Below, piece after piece: positions 25,641-35,079 of a DNA stretch of 64,000 bases. Source of the DNA: Persicitalea sp964500445 (GTDB lineage Bacteria > Bacteroidota > Bacteroidia > Cytophagales > Spirosomataceae); NCBI GenBank assembly GCA_964500445.1, contig CAZCOG010000009.1, positions 1 through 64,000 of the forward strand, in the 5' to 3' direction. Under the pieces are notes generated by a model. The model ran no database searches. It was given only the letters and a program-made list of their open reading frames with translations, and had not been told where the DNA came from. Position numbers and translations under genes: made by a program. Positions within the stretch are counted from its first letter, which is position 1. Each line of letters starts with the position of its first letter.

Positions 25641-28600
25641 ATGAATTCACTCTTCGTGCTATTTACTCTTCGCTCGCGCCAAACTCTGTTTATGGTTCGC
25701 GGCCTGACTTTCCTTCTAATTTCGCTCATTGCTTTTTCCACGCTGGCGCAGCCAGGGCTGGTGGCTCACTATCCCTTCAACGGGGTACTTTTCGACCATA
25801 CTACCAACGCCAACCATGCCATCGCTATGGGTAGTCCGGCTTTCGTCGCTGCCCGCAACGGACAGGTCAATAGCGCTATCAGTTTCGGGGGCTGTGGCAA
25901 TCCGCAGTTCCTGCGCATTCCCAACTCCCCTAGCCTACAAGTTAACGACGCCATGACGGTGGCGTTCTGGGCCAAAGTCGATCTGAGCAGTGGTATGGAC
26001 CCCGGCGACGGAACCTGCAATGCCAAGGGCCGCCACGTATTTTTTGCCAAAGGAGGCGATGGCTACGGCGCGTCGCCTCCCGGTATTCTGGGCATGACGT
26101 ATCCAGCGGGTGGGCAACAAAAAGTCTCGTTTGAAGCCAACGCCGGACAGGTCAATACGGTCACGGCGAGAGAACTACCCGGTACTATCTGGCATCACTA
26201 CGCCTATGTACTTACCAACAGCGAAGTAAAGCTGTATATCGATGCTCAGCTTGTGCATACGTCACCAGGTACCTTGTCTTTTGCAGAAGCCAATCAACAG
26301 GACTTGTACCTGGGCGTGATGGGGCCGAAATCGTCGCCCGTGCTGGGAATCACCTACTGGTACCCGCTAAACGGAGCCCTGGATGATGTCAGAGTTTTCA
26401 ACCGAGGCCTGGATGCAACAGAGGTCAGCACCGTATTTGCTTCCGACGAAGCGGGTAGTTGTGCGCCTGCGGCCGCCACGATTCTCCCGGCCGACAACGC
26501 CGTCTTCTGCGACGGAAAGCCGCTTACGCTTAAAGCCACTTCCATTCCGCCGGATGTGCAGTTGCAGTGGCAGCGCGACGGACAGCCCATCGCTCAGGCT
26601 ACACTCGACAGCCTAGTCGTCAACCAGCCGGGTAGTTACCGCGTCGAAACTACCAAACGGCAGGATGCCTGGACAAGCGATATTGGAGGTTTCAAGACGA
26701 CGCTAAACGATGTGCAGTTTGTGGGAAACACGGGCTGGATCGTGGGCGATTACGGACTGGTTCTGAAAACTACCGATGGCGGAACCACGTTCGATACGCT
26801 CGCCACGGGGCGGCAGGAAACGCTCACCACCGTCAGTTTCGTGAATACGCAGGTTGGCTACATTGGGGGTGTCAACGGGTTAATCATGAAAACGGAAAAC
26901 GGCGGCACGTCTTGGTTTCCGTTAAATTTTCCGAGTAGCGGCGTGGTCAGGAAAGTACAGTTCTTGAACGAGAACACTGGGTATGTACTTGCTTCCCAAC
27001 CCGGCTATGATACCGATGGATTTCTGTACAAAACGACCAACGGAGGCAGCGACTGGGTTCAAGTTGGTTTGCCCAACGCCGACAAAATTATAGATATAGC
27101 CTTCGTGGATGCTGATTTCGGCTGGATCGCATCAGCAAAGGATATTCACACGACCAGCGATGGTGGGATCAGCTGGACGCTCAGGAAAAGAATATCCGAT
27201 TGCTACTCCAAACGTTTCAAAATGATCCATGCCCTTGATAATACTACTGCTTGGGCCATGTATTACCCTGATGGATATTGCAGCAATAGCACCAATACCC
27301 TTATGAGAACGACCGATGGTGGCGCAACATGGACCGAGCATAATCTTTCGTTTCCTTATGCCAGCACTCCGCTTAGTTCATACCTGTCTCCTACCGATAT
27401 TAACTTTCGTGACGCCCAGAACGGGTATGTTGTCGCACAGTTTTCCAGCAAAAGAGGTGGTTCTAACACCTGGGGCGGTAGCGTCATTTATCGTACCCAG
27501 AATGGTGGACAAACCTGGACAGACATCTATAACAGCATCCTGCAAGCTGACCCCTATGCCATAGACTTCACTAACTCACAAGCATTGGCAGTTGGAAAAG
27601 GAGGGTTGTTGTTCGACATTTCAAGTACCGGAATTATTTCAGCCAGAAATCCCCAAAACCGGACCTACCTCCCGCTCAAAACCGTAGGCGGCAATTCGAA
27701 CCGAGTATTCGTAGGCGGAGGTACAATCAACTTTCCCCAGCAGTATGTGAGTAATCCAAGGAGTGCCTTGCTCACTAAAATTCCAGGTCAGGACTGGGAG
27801 AAGACAGAAACCGTAATTACATACAGTACCGATTATTATGTCACCGGCACCGTATTCAATCAGATAAAATTCAAAGATGATAAGTTTGGTTGGCGGGTCG
27901 CCTACCAAACGTTAAGCACCACCCACGATGGCGGCAACACCTGGGCACCCATTTTTGACAATTCTGGTCAGCAAAACCCTCCCTGGTATTATTTTTATTC
28001 TATTGAAAAAGCTTACTTCCAGAATGATAGTACGGGTTTTGTACTGGCAGCCGTCCCACAAGCCGGACTTAGTCTGATGAGTTTCAAAGGAAAGTCGCGC
28101 AGCAATATAGAAATTCCATTCAAAGATCAGGGTGCACCATACAGTTCGGGAATGCTCGACCTCCAATTCATCGACGACAACACCGGATTTATTACCACTT
28201 ACAGCGGTAAGCTCATCAAAACTACCGATGGTGGCAACTCGTGGAGCGTCCAGTTGGCCAAAGCCAACACACCACTTTACCGGGTTTTCTTTGTCAATGC
28301 CCAAACAGGCTGGGTCATTGGTGACGGTGGCCTGATCCTGAAAACCAATGATGGAGGAAGTACCTGGACGGAACAAGCTTCGGGTACTTCGTCCGATTTG
28401 CGCGGCATGTATTTCCTTTCGGCGCAGGAAGGCTATGTAGTCGGAGGTAACGGTACTTTGCTAAAAACCTCAAACGGGGGTAATTCTTGGATCAGGATAG
28501 TAACTGATACACGGTACACACTCAGAGATATAAATTTTATCACCCGAAACGAAGCCTACGCCGTGGGCGATGCCGGCACGATCCTCTCTTTCGATCCAAC

Positions 28601-28856
28601 CCTCCTACCCGATTGCAAAACTACCTCGGCGGCAGTCAATGTGAGCCAAACTACCGGCATGGTTTGCGAATCAACGGCTAGTGGCGAGTGGAACAACGCG
28701 GCTACCTGGAGTTGCGGCCACGTGCCGTTGAGTTGCGACCAGGTGGTAGTTGACCATGTCGTGACCCTGAGCCAATCCGTGCAGGTGCGCGGCGTGGAAA
28801 TCCGGCAGAACGGGCAGTTGGCCGTACAGGGCGGGAATATGCTGGTGGATAACTAG
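25641..28856 (+). CDS. Large secreted LamG + Ig-like + YCF48-repeat protein (second paralogue)
   Basis: 1071 residues. After a signal peptide (FLLISLIAFSTLAQ) comes a LamG/concanavalin-like domain (about 35-270, LVAHYPFNG ... GALDDVRVFNRGL), an Ig-like segment (about 275-340, FCDGKPLTLKA ... QLQWQRDGQPI), and about ten YCF48 repeats (345-1000; KTTDGGTTF, KTENGGTSW, KTTNGGSDW, TSDGGISW, RTTDGGATW, RTQNGGQTW, THDGGNTW, KTTDGGNSW, KTNDGGSTW, KTSNGGNSW). The last 65 residues (CESTASGEWNNAATWSCG onward) match the pattern often found just before T9SS sorting domains, but no sorting domain follows; the protein stops at MLVDN. A surface or extracellular adhesion role is plausible but unproven. Confidence 0.85.
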   Translation: MNSLFVLFTLRSRQTLFMVRGLTFLLISLIAFSTLAQPGLVAHYPFNGVLFDHTTNANHAIAMGSPAFVAARNGQVNSAISFGGCGNPQFLRIPNSPSLQVNDAMTVAFWAKVDLSSGMDPGDGTCNAKGRHVFFAKGGDGYGASPPGILGMTYPAGGQQKVSFEANAGQVNTVTARELPGTIWHHYAYVLTNSEVKLYIDAQLVHTSPGTLSFAEANQQDLYLGVMGPKSSPVLGITYWYPLNGALDDVRVFNRGLDATEVSTVFASDEAGSCAPAAATILPADNAVFCDGKPLTLKATSIPPDVQLQWQRDGQPIAQATLDSLVVNQPGSYRVETTKRQDAWTSDIGGFKTTLNDVQFVGNTGWIVGDYGLVLKTTDGGTTFDTLATGRQETLTTVSFVNTQVGYIGGVNGLIMKTENGGTSWFPLNFPSSGVVRKVQFLNENTGYVLASQPGYDTDGFLYKTTNGGSDWVQVGLPNADKIIDIAFVDADFGWIASAKDIHTTSDGGISWTLRKRISDCYSKRFKMIHALDNTTAWAMYYPDGYCSNSTNTLMRTTDGGATWTEHNLSFPYASTPLSSYLSPTDINFRDAQNGYVVAQFSSKRGGSNTWGGSVIYRTQNGGQTWTDIYNSILQADPYAIDFTNSQALAVGKGGLLFDISSTGIISARNPQNRTYLPLKTVGGNSNRVFVGGGTINFPQQYVSNPRSALLTKIPGQDWEKTETVITYSTDYYVTGTVFNQIKFKDDKFGWRVAYQTLSTTHDGGNTWAPIFDNSGQQNPPWYYFYSIEKAYFQNDSTGFVLAAVPQAGLSLMSFKGKSRSNIEIPFKDQGAPYSSGMLDLQFIDDNTGFITTYSGKLIKTTDGGNSWSVQLAKANTPLYRVFFVNAQTGWVIGDGGLILKTNDGGSTWTEQASGTSSDLRGMYFLSAQEGYVVGGNGTLLKTSNGGNSWIRIVTDTRYTLRDINFITRNEAYAVGDAGTILSFDPTLLPDCKTTSAAVNVSQTTGMVCESTASGEWNNAATWSCGHVPLSCDQVVVDHVVTLSQSVQVRGVEIRQNGQLAVQGGNMLVDN

Positions 28857-28947
28857 AGCAAAGTGGGGCTTGGCATTATTCTTTTCGCCAGAATCGGATT
28901 GAAAAATCAACCGACTCATCCAACTAACTAAAGGCAAGAAAAGAAAC

Positions 28948-30204
28948 ATGAAGTACCCCCTCAACACATATACTACCGGAATTGTGGTGGCATGCCTAAT
29001 ACTCAACGGCTGTAATTCGCAGGAAAAGCAGGAAGCCGCCAACCAGGACCCCGATTCGGTCCAGACCCAAGTTGCCTCCCTCACTTTACCTCCGCCCTAC
29101 GCCACGGAATCGGTACGGAACGAAGGCAAAGCCATCGGCTGGAAGGATGGCCAAATGCCCACAGCTCCCGCAGGATTCAAGGTAGAGAAGTTCGCTGCTG
29201 ACCTGGAACATCCCCGCTGGATTTACCAAGCTCCCAACGGCGATGTATTCGTGGCCGAATCCAATACTAAAAAATCGGCCGACCGTATTACGCTTTTCCG
29301 GGGTGGTAACCCCGCTGGTAAAACTACCTTCCTGGAAGATCTCGACCAGCCTTTCGGAATGTTGGTACTCGGCGACTACTTCTATGTAGCTAACACGGGT
29401 GGGCTGATGCGCTTTCCCTACCAGATCGGGCAAACAAAAATGACGGCCAAAGGGGAGAAAATTCTTGACTTGCCCGCCGGGGGCTATAACAACCACTGGA
29501 CCCGCAACCTGCTGGCCAGTCCCGATGGCAGCAAGATTTATATTTCTGTCGGCTCGGCCAGTAACGTGGCCGAACACGGCATGGACGAAGAAAAACGTCG
29601 TGCCAATATCCTGGTCATCAATCCTGATGGTTCGGGCGAGGAAATTTACGCCAGCGGCCTGCGCAATCCCGTTGGTATGGATTGGGCACCTGGAACCAAT
29701 ACCCTATGGACGGCAGTGAACGAACGGGATGAATTGGGCGACGACCTGGTACCTGATTACCTCACGAGCGTCAAAAAAGGTGGTTTCTACGGTTGGCCTT
29801 ACTCCTATTACGGCCAGAATGTCGATCCGAGGCGGAAAGGTGAAGCTCCCGACTTGGTAAGCAAGGCCATTGTACCCGATGTACCGCTCGGGTCGCACAC
29901 GGCTTCGTTGGGGCTGGCTTTCTATGACAAAGACAAGTTTCCTTCCAAGTACCGGGGCGGTGCATTCATTGGCCAGCACGGTTCCTGGAATCGGTCACAG
30001 CTTTCGGGTTATAAGGTAGTTTTTGTCCCCTTTGCAAATGGGAAGCCAACAGGAAAAATGGAGGATTTTCTGACGGGTTTTATTGCTAATGCCGGGGAGA
30101 GTGAAGTGTATGGCCGCCCGGTAGGGGTTACCGTCTTGGACGATGGATCGCTGCTGGTAGCCGACGACGACAGTGGCACAATCTGGCGGATCAGTGCGGA
30201 GTAA
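28948..30204 (+). CDS. L-sorbosone dehydrogenase-like PQQ-type lipoprotein
   Basis: 418 residues. A lipoprotein signal ends at C22 (VVACLILNGC), so the protein is membrane-anchored. The body is a six-bladed propeller of the sorbosone/glucose dehydrogenase superfamily: PAGFKVEKFAADLEHPRW, GDVFVAESN, GQPFGM-like DQPFGMLVLGDYFYVAN, GGYNNHWTRNLLASPDG, SGLRNPVGMDWAPGTNTLW, ERDELGDDLVPDYLT and FIGQHGSWNRS. The family oxidises sugars or aldoses in the periplasm using PQQ; no PQQ synthesis genes are in the window, and many members are of unproven activity. It stands alone. Confidence 0.88.
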   Translation: MKYPLNTYTTGIVVACLILNGCNSQEKQEAANQDPDSVQTQVASLTLPPPYATESVRNEGKAIGWKDGQMPTAPAGFKVEKFAADLEHPRWIYQAPNGDVFVAESNTKKSADRITLFRGGNPAGKTTFLEDLDQPFGMLVLGDYFYVANTGGLMRFPYQIGQTKMTAKGEKILDLPAGGYNNHWTRNLLASPDGSKIYISVGSASNVAEHGMDEEKRRANILVINPDGSGEEIYASGLRNPVGMDWAPGTNTLWTAVNERDELGDDLVPDYLTSVKKGGFYGWPYSYYGQNVDPRRKGEAPDLVSKAIVPDVPLGSHTASLGLAFYDKDKFPSKYRGGAFIGQHGSWNRSQLSGYKVVFVPFANGKPTGKMEDFLTGFIANAGESEVYGRPVGVTVLDDGSLLVADDDSGTIWRISAE

Positions 30205-30294
30205 CTACCCATCTAATTCATCGGATTAACAATTTGGTAATCACTTCGCCAGTGCAATTTTGCTAAATTGGGCAAAAATTAACCTTCTGAACTC

Positions 30295-31140
30295 ATGAAA
30301 AAAATCCTCGTCCCCATCGATCTATCGGAACACTCCGCCCGTCCGTTGGCTGCTGCCAAATTACTTGCTGACCGTGCGAACACCGAATTACTGCTTTTAC
30401 ACGCCTACCAGCCTTATACACCTGATATGCCAGACATGACCGTCCCGGGAGCAGTCGGGATGGTACCTTTGTCTCCTGAAATAGAAAAAAGTTTTAAAAA
30501 GCGCCTCAACGACCAGGTAGCAACACTGGAAAGCGAGGGGTTCAGGGTACAAGGATTGTGGTCGGTCGGTGGCATCGAATCCGCCGTTTCAGAAGCAATA
30601 TCTGAGCATCGCCCTGACCTGGTGGTTATGGGCAGAACCGGTGAAGGAGGTTTCCTGGACAGCCTGATTGGTAGTTCAGCCACTGACATTGGCCTCGATG
30701 CGAAGTGTCCCGTATTGATTGTGCCGCCGCAGGCATCCCCCACTAAATTCAAGGAAATCGTGTATGCCACGCAATTGGAATACGATGAAAACGACGTTTT
30801 GCGTCGGGCGCTGCCCGTTTTCGAGCGGATGGCGGGCAGGGTTACGTTTCTGAAAATCAGCTCACCTGCCCAGCCCGATGTCCAACCGGACGATCAGTAT
30901 ATGGATCAGATTGTGGGCGAATTTGGTGTTCCCCGCCAATCCTTTGTCATCAGGAATTCAGGTGCAGTTCTGCAAGGCATCGAGGACTATTGTGACGAAA
31001 TCAATGCCGATCTGCTCGTAATGTCTACCCGTAAGCGGGGCTTCATTGAGGCCTTCATTACCAATCCCAGTCTTACCAAGAAAATGATTCTCCATACTCA
31101 TGTTCCGCTGTTAGTCTATCATATTGAGGATAGTGAGTAG
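30295..31140 (+). CDS. Tandem universal stress protein (two Usp domains)
   Basis: 281 residues made of two Usp domains. The first (1-145) starts MKKILVPIDLSEHSARPL and has the ATP-binding loop G-2x-G-9x-G-S (VVMGRTGEGGFLDSLIGSS). The second (about 150-281) has a Usp-like fold, but its loop (MSTRKRGFIEAFITNPS) lacks the glycines, so it probably does not bind ATP. Double Usp proteins respond to starvation and other stresses by unclear means. It precedes corA on the same strand with a 54-base gap that contains a perfect 34-bp palindrome. Confidence 0.93.
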   Translation: MKKILVPIDLSEHSARPLAAAKLLADRANTELLLLHAYQPYTPDMPDMTVPGAVGMVPLSPEIEKSFKKRLNDQVATLESEGFRVQGLWSVGGIESAVSEAISEHRPDLVVMGRTGEGGFLDSLIGSSATDIGLDAKCPVLIVPPQASPTKFKEIVYATQLEYDENDVLRRALPVFERMAGRVTFLKISSPAQPDVQPDDQYMDQIVGEFGVPRQSFVIRNSGAVLQGIEDYCDEINADLLVMSTRKRGFIEAFITNPSLTKKMILHTHVPLLVYHIEDSE

Positions 31141-31150
31141 GTTTGGTACC

Positions 31151-31184
31151 TTTGTCAGATCAGGATATATCCTGATCTGACAAA
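31151..31184. repeat. Perfect 34-bp palindrome upstream of corA
   Basis: TTTGTCAGATCAGGATA (31151-31167) is followed at once by its exact reverse complement (31168-31184). It ends ten bases before the corA ATG at 31195. No T-run follows, so a simple terminator is unlikely; candidates are a dimeric regulator's operator or an RNA hairpin that affects corA translation or usp mRNA stability. Confidence 0.8.
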
Positions 31185-31194
31185 TCAAAGCGCA

Positions 31195-32286
31195 ATGGCT
31201 ACCCGAATTCGAACGCACCGTAAGCAACGCAAAAACCTTCTCACCTCCCCCGGCACGCTGACGTACGTCGGCAAATCGGTCGATATCAAGACTCAGATCA
31301 AACGGATCGAGTACAACGCCTCGTTCTACCATGAGGCTGCCGATTCTAATCTTGAAGTTTGTCTCCCCCGGGAAGAGCCTACCGACCAGCCCTACGTTAC
31401 CTGGCTCAATGTTACAGGTATTCACGAGCCGGACGTTATCGGACAAATCGGGAAGATGTACCAGTTGCACCCACTTATGTTGGAAGACGTAATGAACACT
31501 GACCAGAAGCCCAAGGTTGAAACCTACGAAAATGGTCACTTGTTCGTAACGCTAAAAATGCTGCATTTCGAGAAGAATGCACCCAATGAGCTATGGGCAG
31601 AGCATATTTCTTTCATCCTGGGAAAAAACTACCTGATTTCATTCCAGGAAGAACAGTCCGGCGATGTGCTGACCCCGGTGATTGACCGGCTGAAAGCGTC
31701 GGTTGGCAAGACGCGCCGCAGCGGGCCTGATTATCTGCTCTATGCGTTGATAGACGTCATCGTGGACAATTATTTTTTTGTGCTCGAAAACTTCGGGGAC
31801 CAGCTTGATCAGCTGGAAGATCAGGTTATTTCCGGCTACCAGTCCCAATCGCTCTCCGAACTTTATTCGGCGAAGCGGGAGTTGACTTTCGCCCGTCGGT
31901 TGATCTGGCCTTTGCGCGATATGGTGACGCAACTCGTTCGTCCCGATGATCCGCTGGTGTCCAAACGAGTCCACCCTTACCTTCGTGATGTCAATGACCA
32001 CGTGATGCAGATCATCGAAAGCCTTGACGCCTACCGGGAACTGCTGGCCAGCCTGGTGGATGTACACCTTTCGACCATTAGCAATCGAATGAATCAGGTC
32101 ATGAAAACGCTGACCATTTTCTCGGCCATCTTTATGCCTATTACGTTTATCGTGGGGGTCTACGGAATGAATTTTGACAATATTCCCGAACTCCACACTC
32201 ACAATGGCTATTATATTACGTGGGTAGTTATGGGCCTGGTAACCATAGGAATGCTGGCTTATTTCCGCTGGAAAAAGTGGCTTTAA
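31195..32286 (+). CDS. corA: Magnesium/cobalt transporter CorA
   Basis: 363 residues. The long cytoplasmic N-terminal domain (1-300) ends in a helix that leads to two C-terminal membrane helices (about 303-323 and 337-356). The signature YGMNFDNIPE follows the first helix; GMN forms the selectivity loop of this pentameric channel. LHPLMLEDVMNTDQKPKVE is the usual N-terminal motif. CorA imports Mg2+ (also Co2+ and Ni2+). The initiation region overlaps the influence of the 34-bp palindrome just upstream. murF-alr begins 40 bases downstream. Confidence 0.97.
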   Translation: MATRIRTHRKQRKNLLTSPGTLTYVGKSVDIKTQIKRIEYNASFYHEAADSNLEVCLPREEPTDQPYVTWLNVTGIHEPDVIGQIGKMYQLHPLMLEDVMNTDQKPKVETYENGHLFVTLKMLHFEKNAPNELWAEHISFILGKNYLISFQEEQSGDVLTPVIDRLKASVGKTRRSGPDYLLYALIDVIVDNYFFVLENFGDQLDQLEDQVISGYQSQSLSELYSAKRELTFARRLIWPLRDMVTQLVRPDDPLVSKRVHPYLRDVNDHVMQIIESLDAYRELLASLVDVHLSTISNRMNQVMKTLTIFSAIFMPITFIVGVYGMNFDNIPELHTHNGYYITWVVMGLVTIGMLAYFRWKKWL

Positions 32287-32325
32287 TTCTCCCTTATCTT
32301 TTTGATTATATCTGACACCTTTCGC

Positions 32326-34797
32326 ATGAGCCTGATTGATACCCAACCTTCTGAAATTACTACTCAGGCTCATTACCTGCTTACCGACAGCCGCCAGCTG
32401 AGCTTCGCCGCCCGAAGCTTGTTTTTTGCTCTGCCCGGCGAGCGCCACGACGGTCATAATTTCCTGAAAGACGTCTACCAAAGGGGTGTGCGGGAATTTG
32501 TGGTGGAAAAATCGGCGTTGACACCGGCCTTGAAGTCAACCGCAGAATCCTGGAAGGACGCCACAGTTTGGGTAGTGCCGGACAGTTTGAAGGCATTGCA
32601 AAACATTGTTGCCCGGCACCGGGCTCAATTCGCCATTCCGGTCGTGGGAATTACAGGGAGCAACGGTAAAACGATCGTGAAAGAATGGCTCACACAGTTG
32701 CTCGCGCCTTCTGAGCGCGTAGTGGCAAGTCCCAAGAGTTATAACTCGCAAATCGGTGTTCCGCTGTCGGTCTGGGGTCTGAACGAAACGCATTCTATCG
32801 GGCTGTTCGAAGCGGGCCTTTCCCGGCCCCACGAAATGGAGCAACTGGAACCGATCATTCGGCCAACGGTAGGTATTTTCACTAATATTGGCTCGGCTCA
32901 TGACGAGGGTTTTCGTAGTAGAAAGCAGAAAATCACTGAGAAACTGCGGCTTTTCACCCACGCCCGGAAGCTGATTTATCGCCAGGACTACCAGGAGGTT
33001 GACGAAGAAGTTCGACTCATTTTGCGGCGCGTCAACCCGGCCTTGCAAACTATCGCCTGGGGGCTTACCGATGCCGCGGATGTAGTTGTTCGATATGAGT
33101 TTCTGGACAATTCAACCCGGATTTTGTTGGCTGGAATATTGGGAACGCATCAGTTCGAAACCCATTTTCGGAATGAAGCCGCGCTTGAAAACCTGACGCA
33201 TTGTCTGGTATTCTTGCTAGATTTTGGCCTGAAACCTGACACCATTCAGGAGCGCATCCGATCCTTGCGGCCCGTTTCGATGCGCCTGCAACTGAAAGAG
33301 GGAATCCATCATTCTTACGTGATTGACGATACCTACAACAACGATTTTCAGGGGCTGGTCATGGCTCTCAATTTTCTGGGGCAGCAGGAAAACCGTAGCC
33401 GGCATGCGGTCATTCTGTCCGATGTGCTGCAAAGTGGTCAACCGGCGGAAGAGTTATACGGTACAATCAATCAGCTGATTCTTGAAAAGAAGGTAGATCT
33501 GCTGGTCGGCATCGGTCCCGAGATTTCACTTCAAGCCGAGCATTTCAAAGTACCTGAAAAATACTTTTACCCAAGTACCGAAGCTTTTCTAAAAGCTTTC
33601 TCTTTCGACCAAATAGCCGACAGCGTAGTTTTGGTCAAAGGAGCGCGACCCTTTCATTTTGAAAAAATTGTCAATCGGCTTCAACAGAAAGTACATGGCA
33701 CGGTGCTGGAAATCAACCTGGACGCTCTCACGAATAACCTGAATTACTACCGGAACAAAGTAGGCTCGGGCACCAAAATTATGGTGATGGTCAAGGCCTT
33801 TGCCTACGGCAGTGGCAGCGCGGAGGTTGCCAACTTACTCCAATTTCACCGTGTGGACTACCTGGCAGTAGCCTACGCCGACGAAGGCGTGGCTTTACGG
33901 CAGAGCGGCATCATGTTGCCAATTATGGTGATGAATCCTGACCGAAGCACCTTCGACAATCTGCTGGCACACAGGCTGGAACCAGAACTTTATAGTCGCC
34001 GCATTCTGGACGAATGGCTCAGCTTCGCAGGAAAGCAAGCCCCTGACGCCCCGCTTCCGGGCGTTCACATCAAACTGGATACGGGAATGCATCGGCTGGG
34101 GTTTGAAGAAAAAGACTATGCATGGCTGGGGCAAAAATTATCTCAGAATCCTTCGCTGAAAGTTCAAAGTATTTTCAGCCATTTGGCTGGGGCTGACGAA
34201 GGTGAATTAAATTCCTTTTCCCGGCAGCAATTTGAACGATTCAGCGCCGGAGCCGCCCGACTGGAAGTCACGCTGGGGTATAGTGTCATTAAGCACATTC
34301 TGAATTCGGCCGGTATTGTCCGCTTTCCTGAATACAAACTGGATATGGTTCGGCTGGGCATCGGACTGTATGGCCTGGAAGCCACCGGTCAGGAACAACG
34401 ATTTCTGCAAACGGTGGGTACTTTGAAAACTACCATTTCCCAAATCAAGTACCTGACGGCCGGACAAACCGTCGGCTACGGTCGGCGCGGCCAACTCACA
34501 CGTGACACCACCATCGGTACTTTAGCCCTTGGGTACGCCGACGGCTATGATCGGGGTTTGGGAAACGGCATCGGCCACGTTAGCGTCAATGGTACGCTTT
34601 GCCCTACCGTCGGAAACGTTTGCATGGACATGACCATGGTCGATTTGAGCGAAGCCGACGCCGAGGAAGGCGATGAAGTAATCGTATTCGGCAAGGAAGT
34701 ACCCATTACGGATTTAGCGCAGCGCGCCGGCACGATTCCTTATGAGATTTTGACCGGAGTCAGCGAACGGGTAAAGCGGGTCTTTTTCAAGGAGTAG
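32326..34797 (+). CDS. murF-alr: Bifunctional MurF ligase / alanine racemase
   Basis: 823 residues from ATG 32326; the frame opens at a TTG at 32302 but the family N-terminus fits the ATG. The MurF half (1-455) adds D-Ala-D-Ala to the UDP-MurNAc-tripeptide: TDSRQLSFAARSLFFALPG, the ATP loop GITGSNGKT (about residue 108) and DDTYNNDFQGLVMAL. The racemase half (from about 460, VLEINLDALTNNLNYY) makes D-alanine: PLP lysine K490 in MVKAFAYGSG, DTGMHRLGF, and near the end GNVCMDMTMVDL. The fusion couples supply of D-Ala with its use and is known from Bacteroidota. D-Ala-D-Ala itself would come from a Ddl such as the protein at 15138. Confidence 0.97.
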   Translation: MSLIDTQPSEITTQAHYLLTDSRQLSFAARSLFFALPGERHDGHNFLKDVYQRGVREFVVEKSALTPALKSTAESWKDATVWVVPDSLKALQNIVARHRAQFAIPVVGITGSNGKTIVKEWLTQLLAPSERVVASPKSYNSQIGVPLSVWGLNETHSIGLFEAGLSRPHEMEQLEPIIRPTVGIFTNIGSAHDEGFRSRKQKITEKLRLFTHARKLIYRQDYQEVDEEVRLILRRVNPALQTIAWGLTDAADVVVRYEFLDNSTRILLAGILGTHQFETHFRNEAALENLTHCLVFLLDFGLKPDTIQERIRSLRPVSMRLQLKEGIHHSYVIDDTYNNDFQGLVMALNFLGQQENRSRHAVILSDVLQSGQPAEELYGTINQLILEKKVDLLVGIGPEISLQAEHFKVPEKYFYPSTEAFLKAFSFDQIADSVVLVKGARPFHFEKIVNRLQQKVHGTVLEINLDALTNNLNYYRNKVGSGTKIMVMVKAFAYGSGSAEVANLLQFHRVDYLAVAYADEGVALRQSGIMLPIMVMNPDRSTFDNLLAHRLEPELYSRRILDEWLSFAGKQAPDAPLPGVHIKLDTGMHRLGFEEKDYAWLGQKLSQNPSLKVQSIFSHLAGADEGELNSFSRQQFERFSAGAARLEVTLGYSVIKHILNSAGIVRFPEYKLDMVRLGIGLYGLEATGQEQRFLQTVGTLKTTISQIKYLTAGQTVGYGRRGQLTRDTTIGTLALGYADGYDRGLGNGIGHVSVNGTLCPTVGNVCMDMTMVDLSEADAEEGDEVIVFGKEVPITDLAQRAGTIPYEILTGVSERVKRVFFKE

Positions 34798-34928
34798 ATG
34801 CATTAGTAGTAATTCAATATTGTGTATTTTTTTGTTGAAAACTGATTTGTAATATCCTTTCAGTGTGCCCGAAAAATCCCGAAACTATGCTACTTCTGAG
34901 ACAAAATCAGGTTCATTCATTCCACGCG

Positions 34929-35008
34929 GGTATGAGTTTTATAGTATCTCTGTTTAAACTCACTCATGCCGTAGGGGTCGTACCAGCAACAAATTGTCGG
35001 TAGAGCAG
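34929..35008. other. Structured non-coding segment in the 280-base gap before the collagen-like gene
   Basis: GGTATGAGTTT (34929-34939) can pair, imperfectly, with AAACTCACTCATGCC (34956-34970). It runs directly into GCCGTAGGGG (34968-34977) and then CGGTAGAGCAG (34998-35008). I recall GCCGTAGG...GGTAGA blocks in dispersed non-coding repeats of Bacteroidota, but this is recollection, not a comparison. The rest of 34798-35079 is A+T-rich and without genes. Confidence 0.35.
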
Positions 35009-35079
35009 TTTCTAGTTGTACAGTTTTTATTGACAAGTCCCAATTATTTAATTATTCACCTCCAAAATCTATTCAAGCT

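Noticed and set aside
26700..28600. DNA-level tandem repeat array in the second YCF48 gene
   Set aside because: The repeats are at protein level (propeller blades) with diverged DNA; they are not a satellite or CRISPR-like array.
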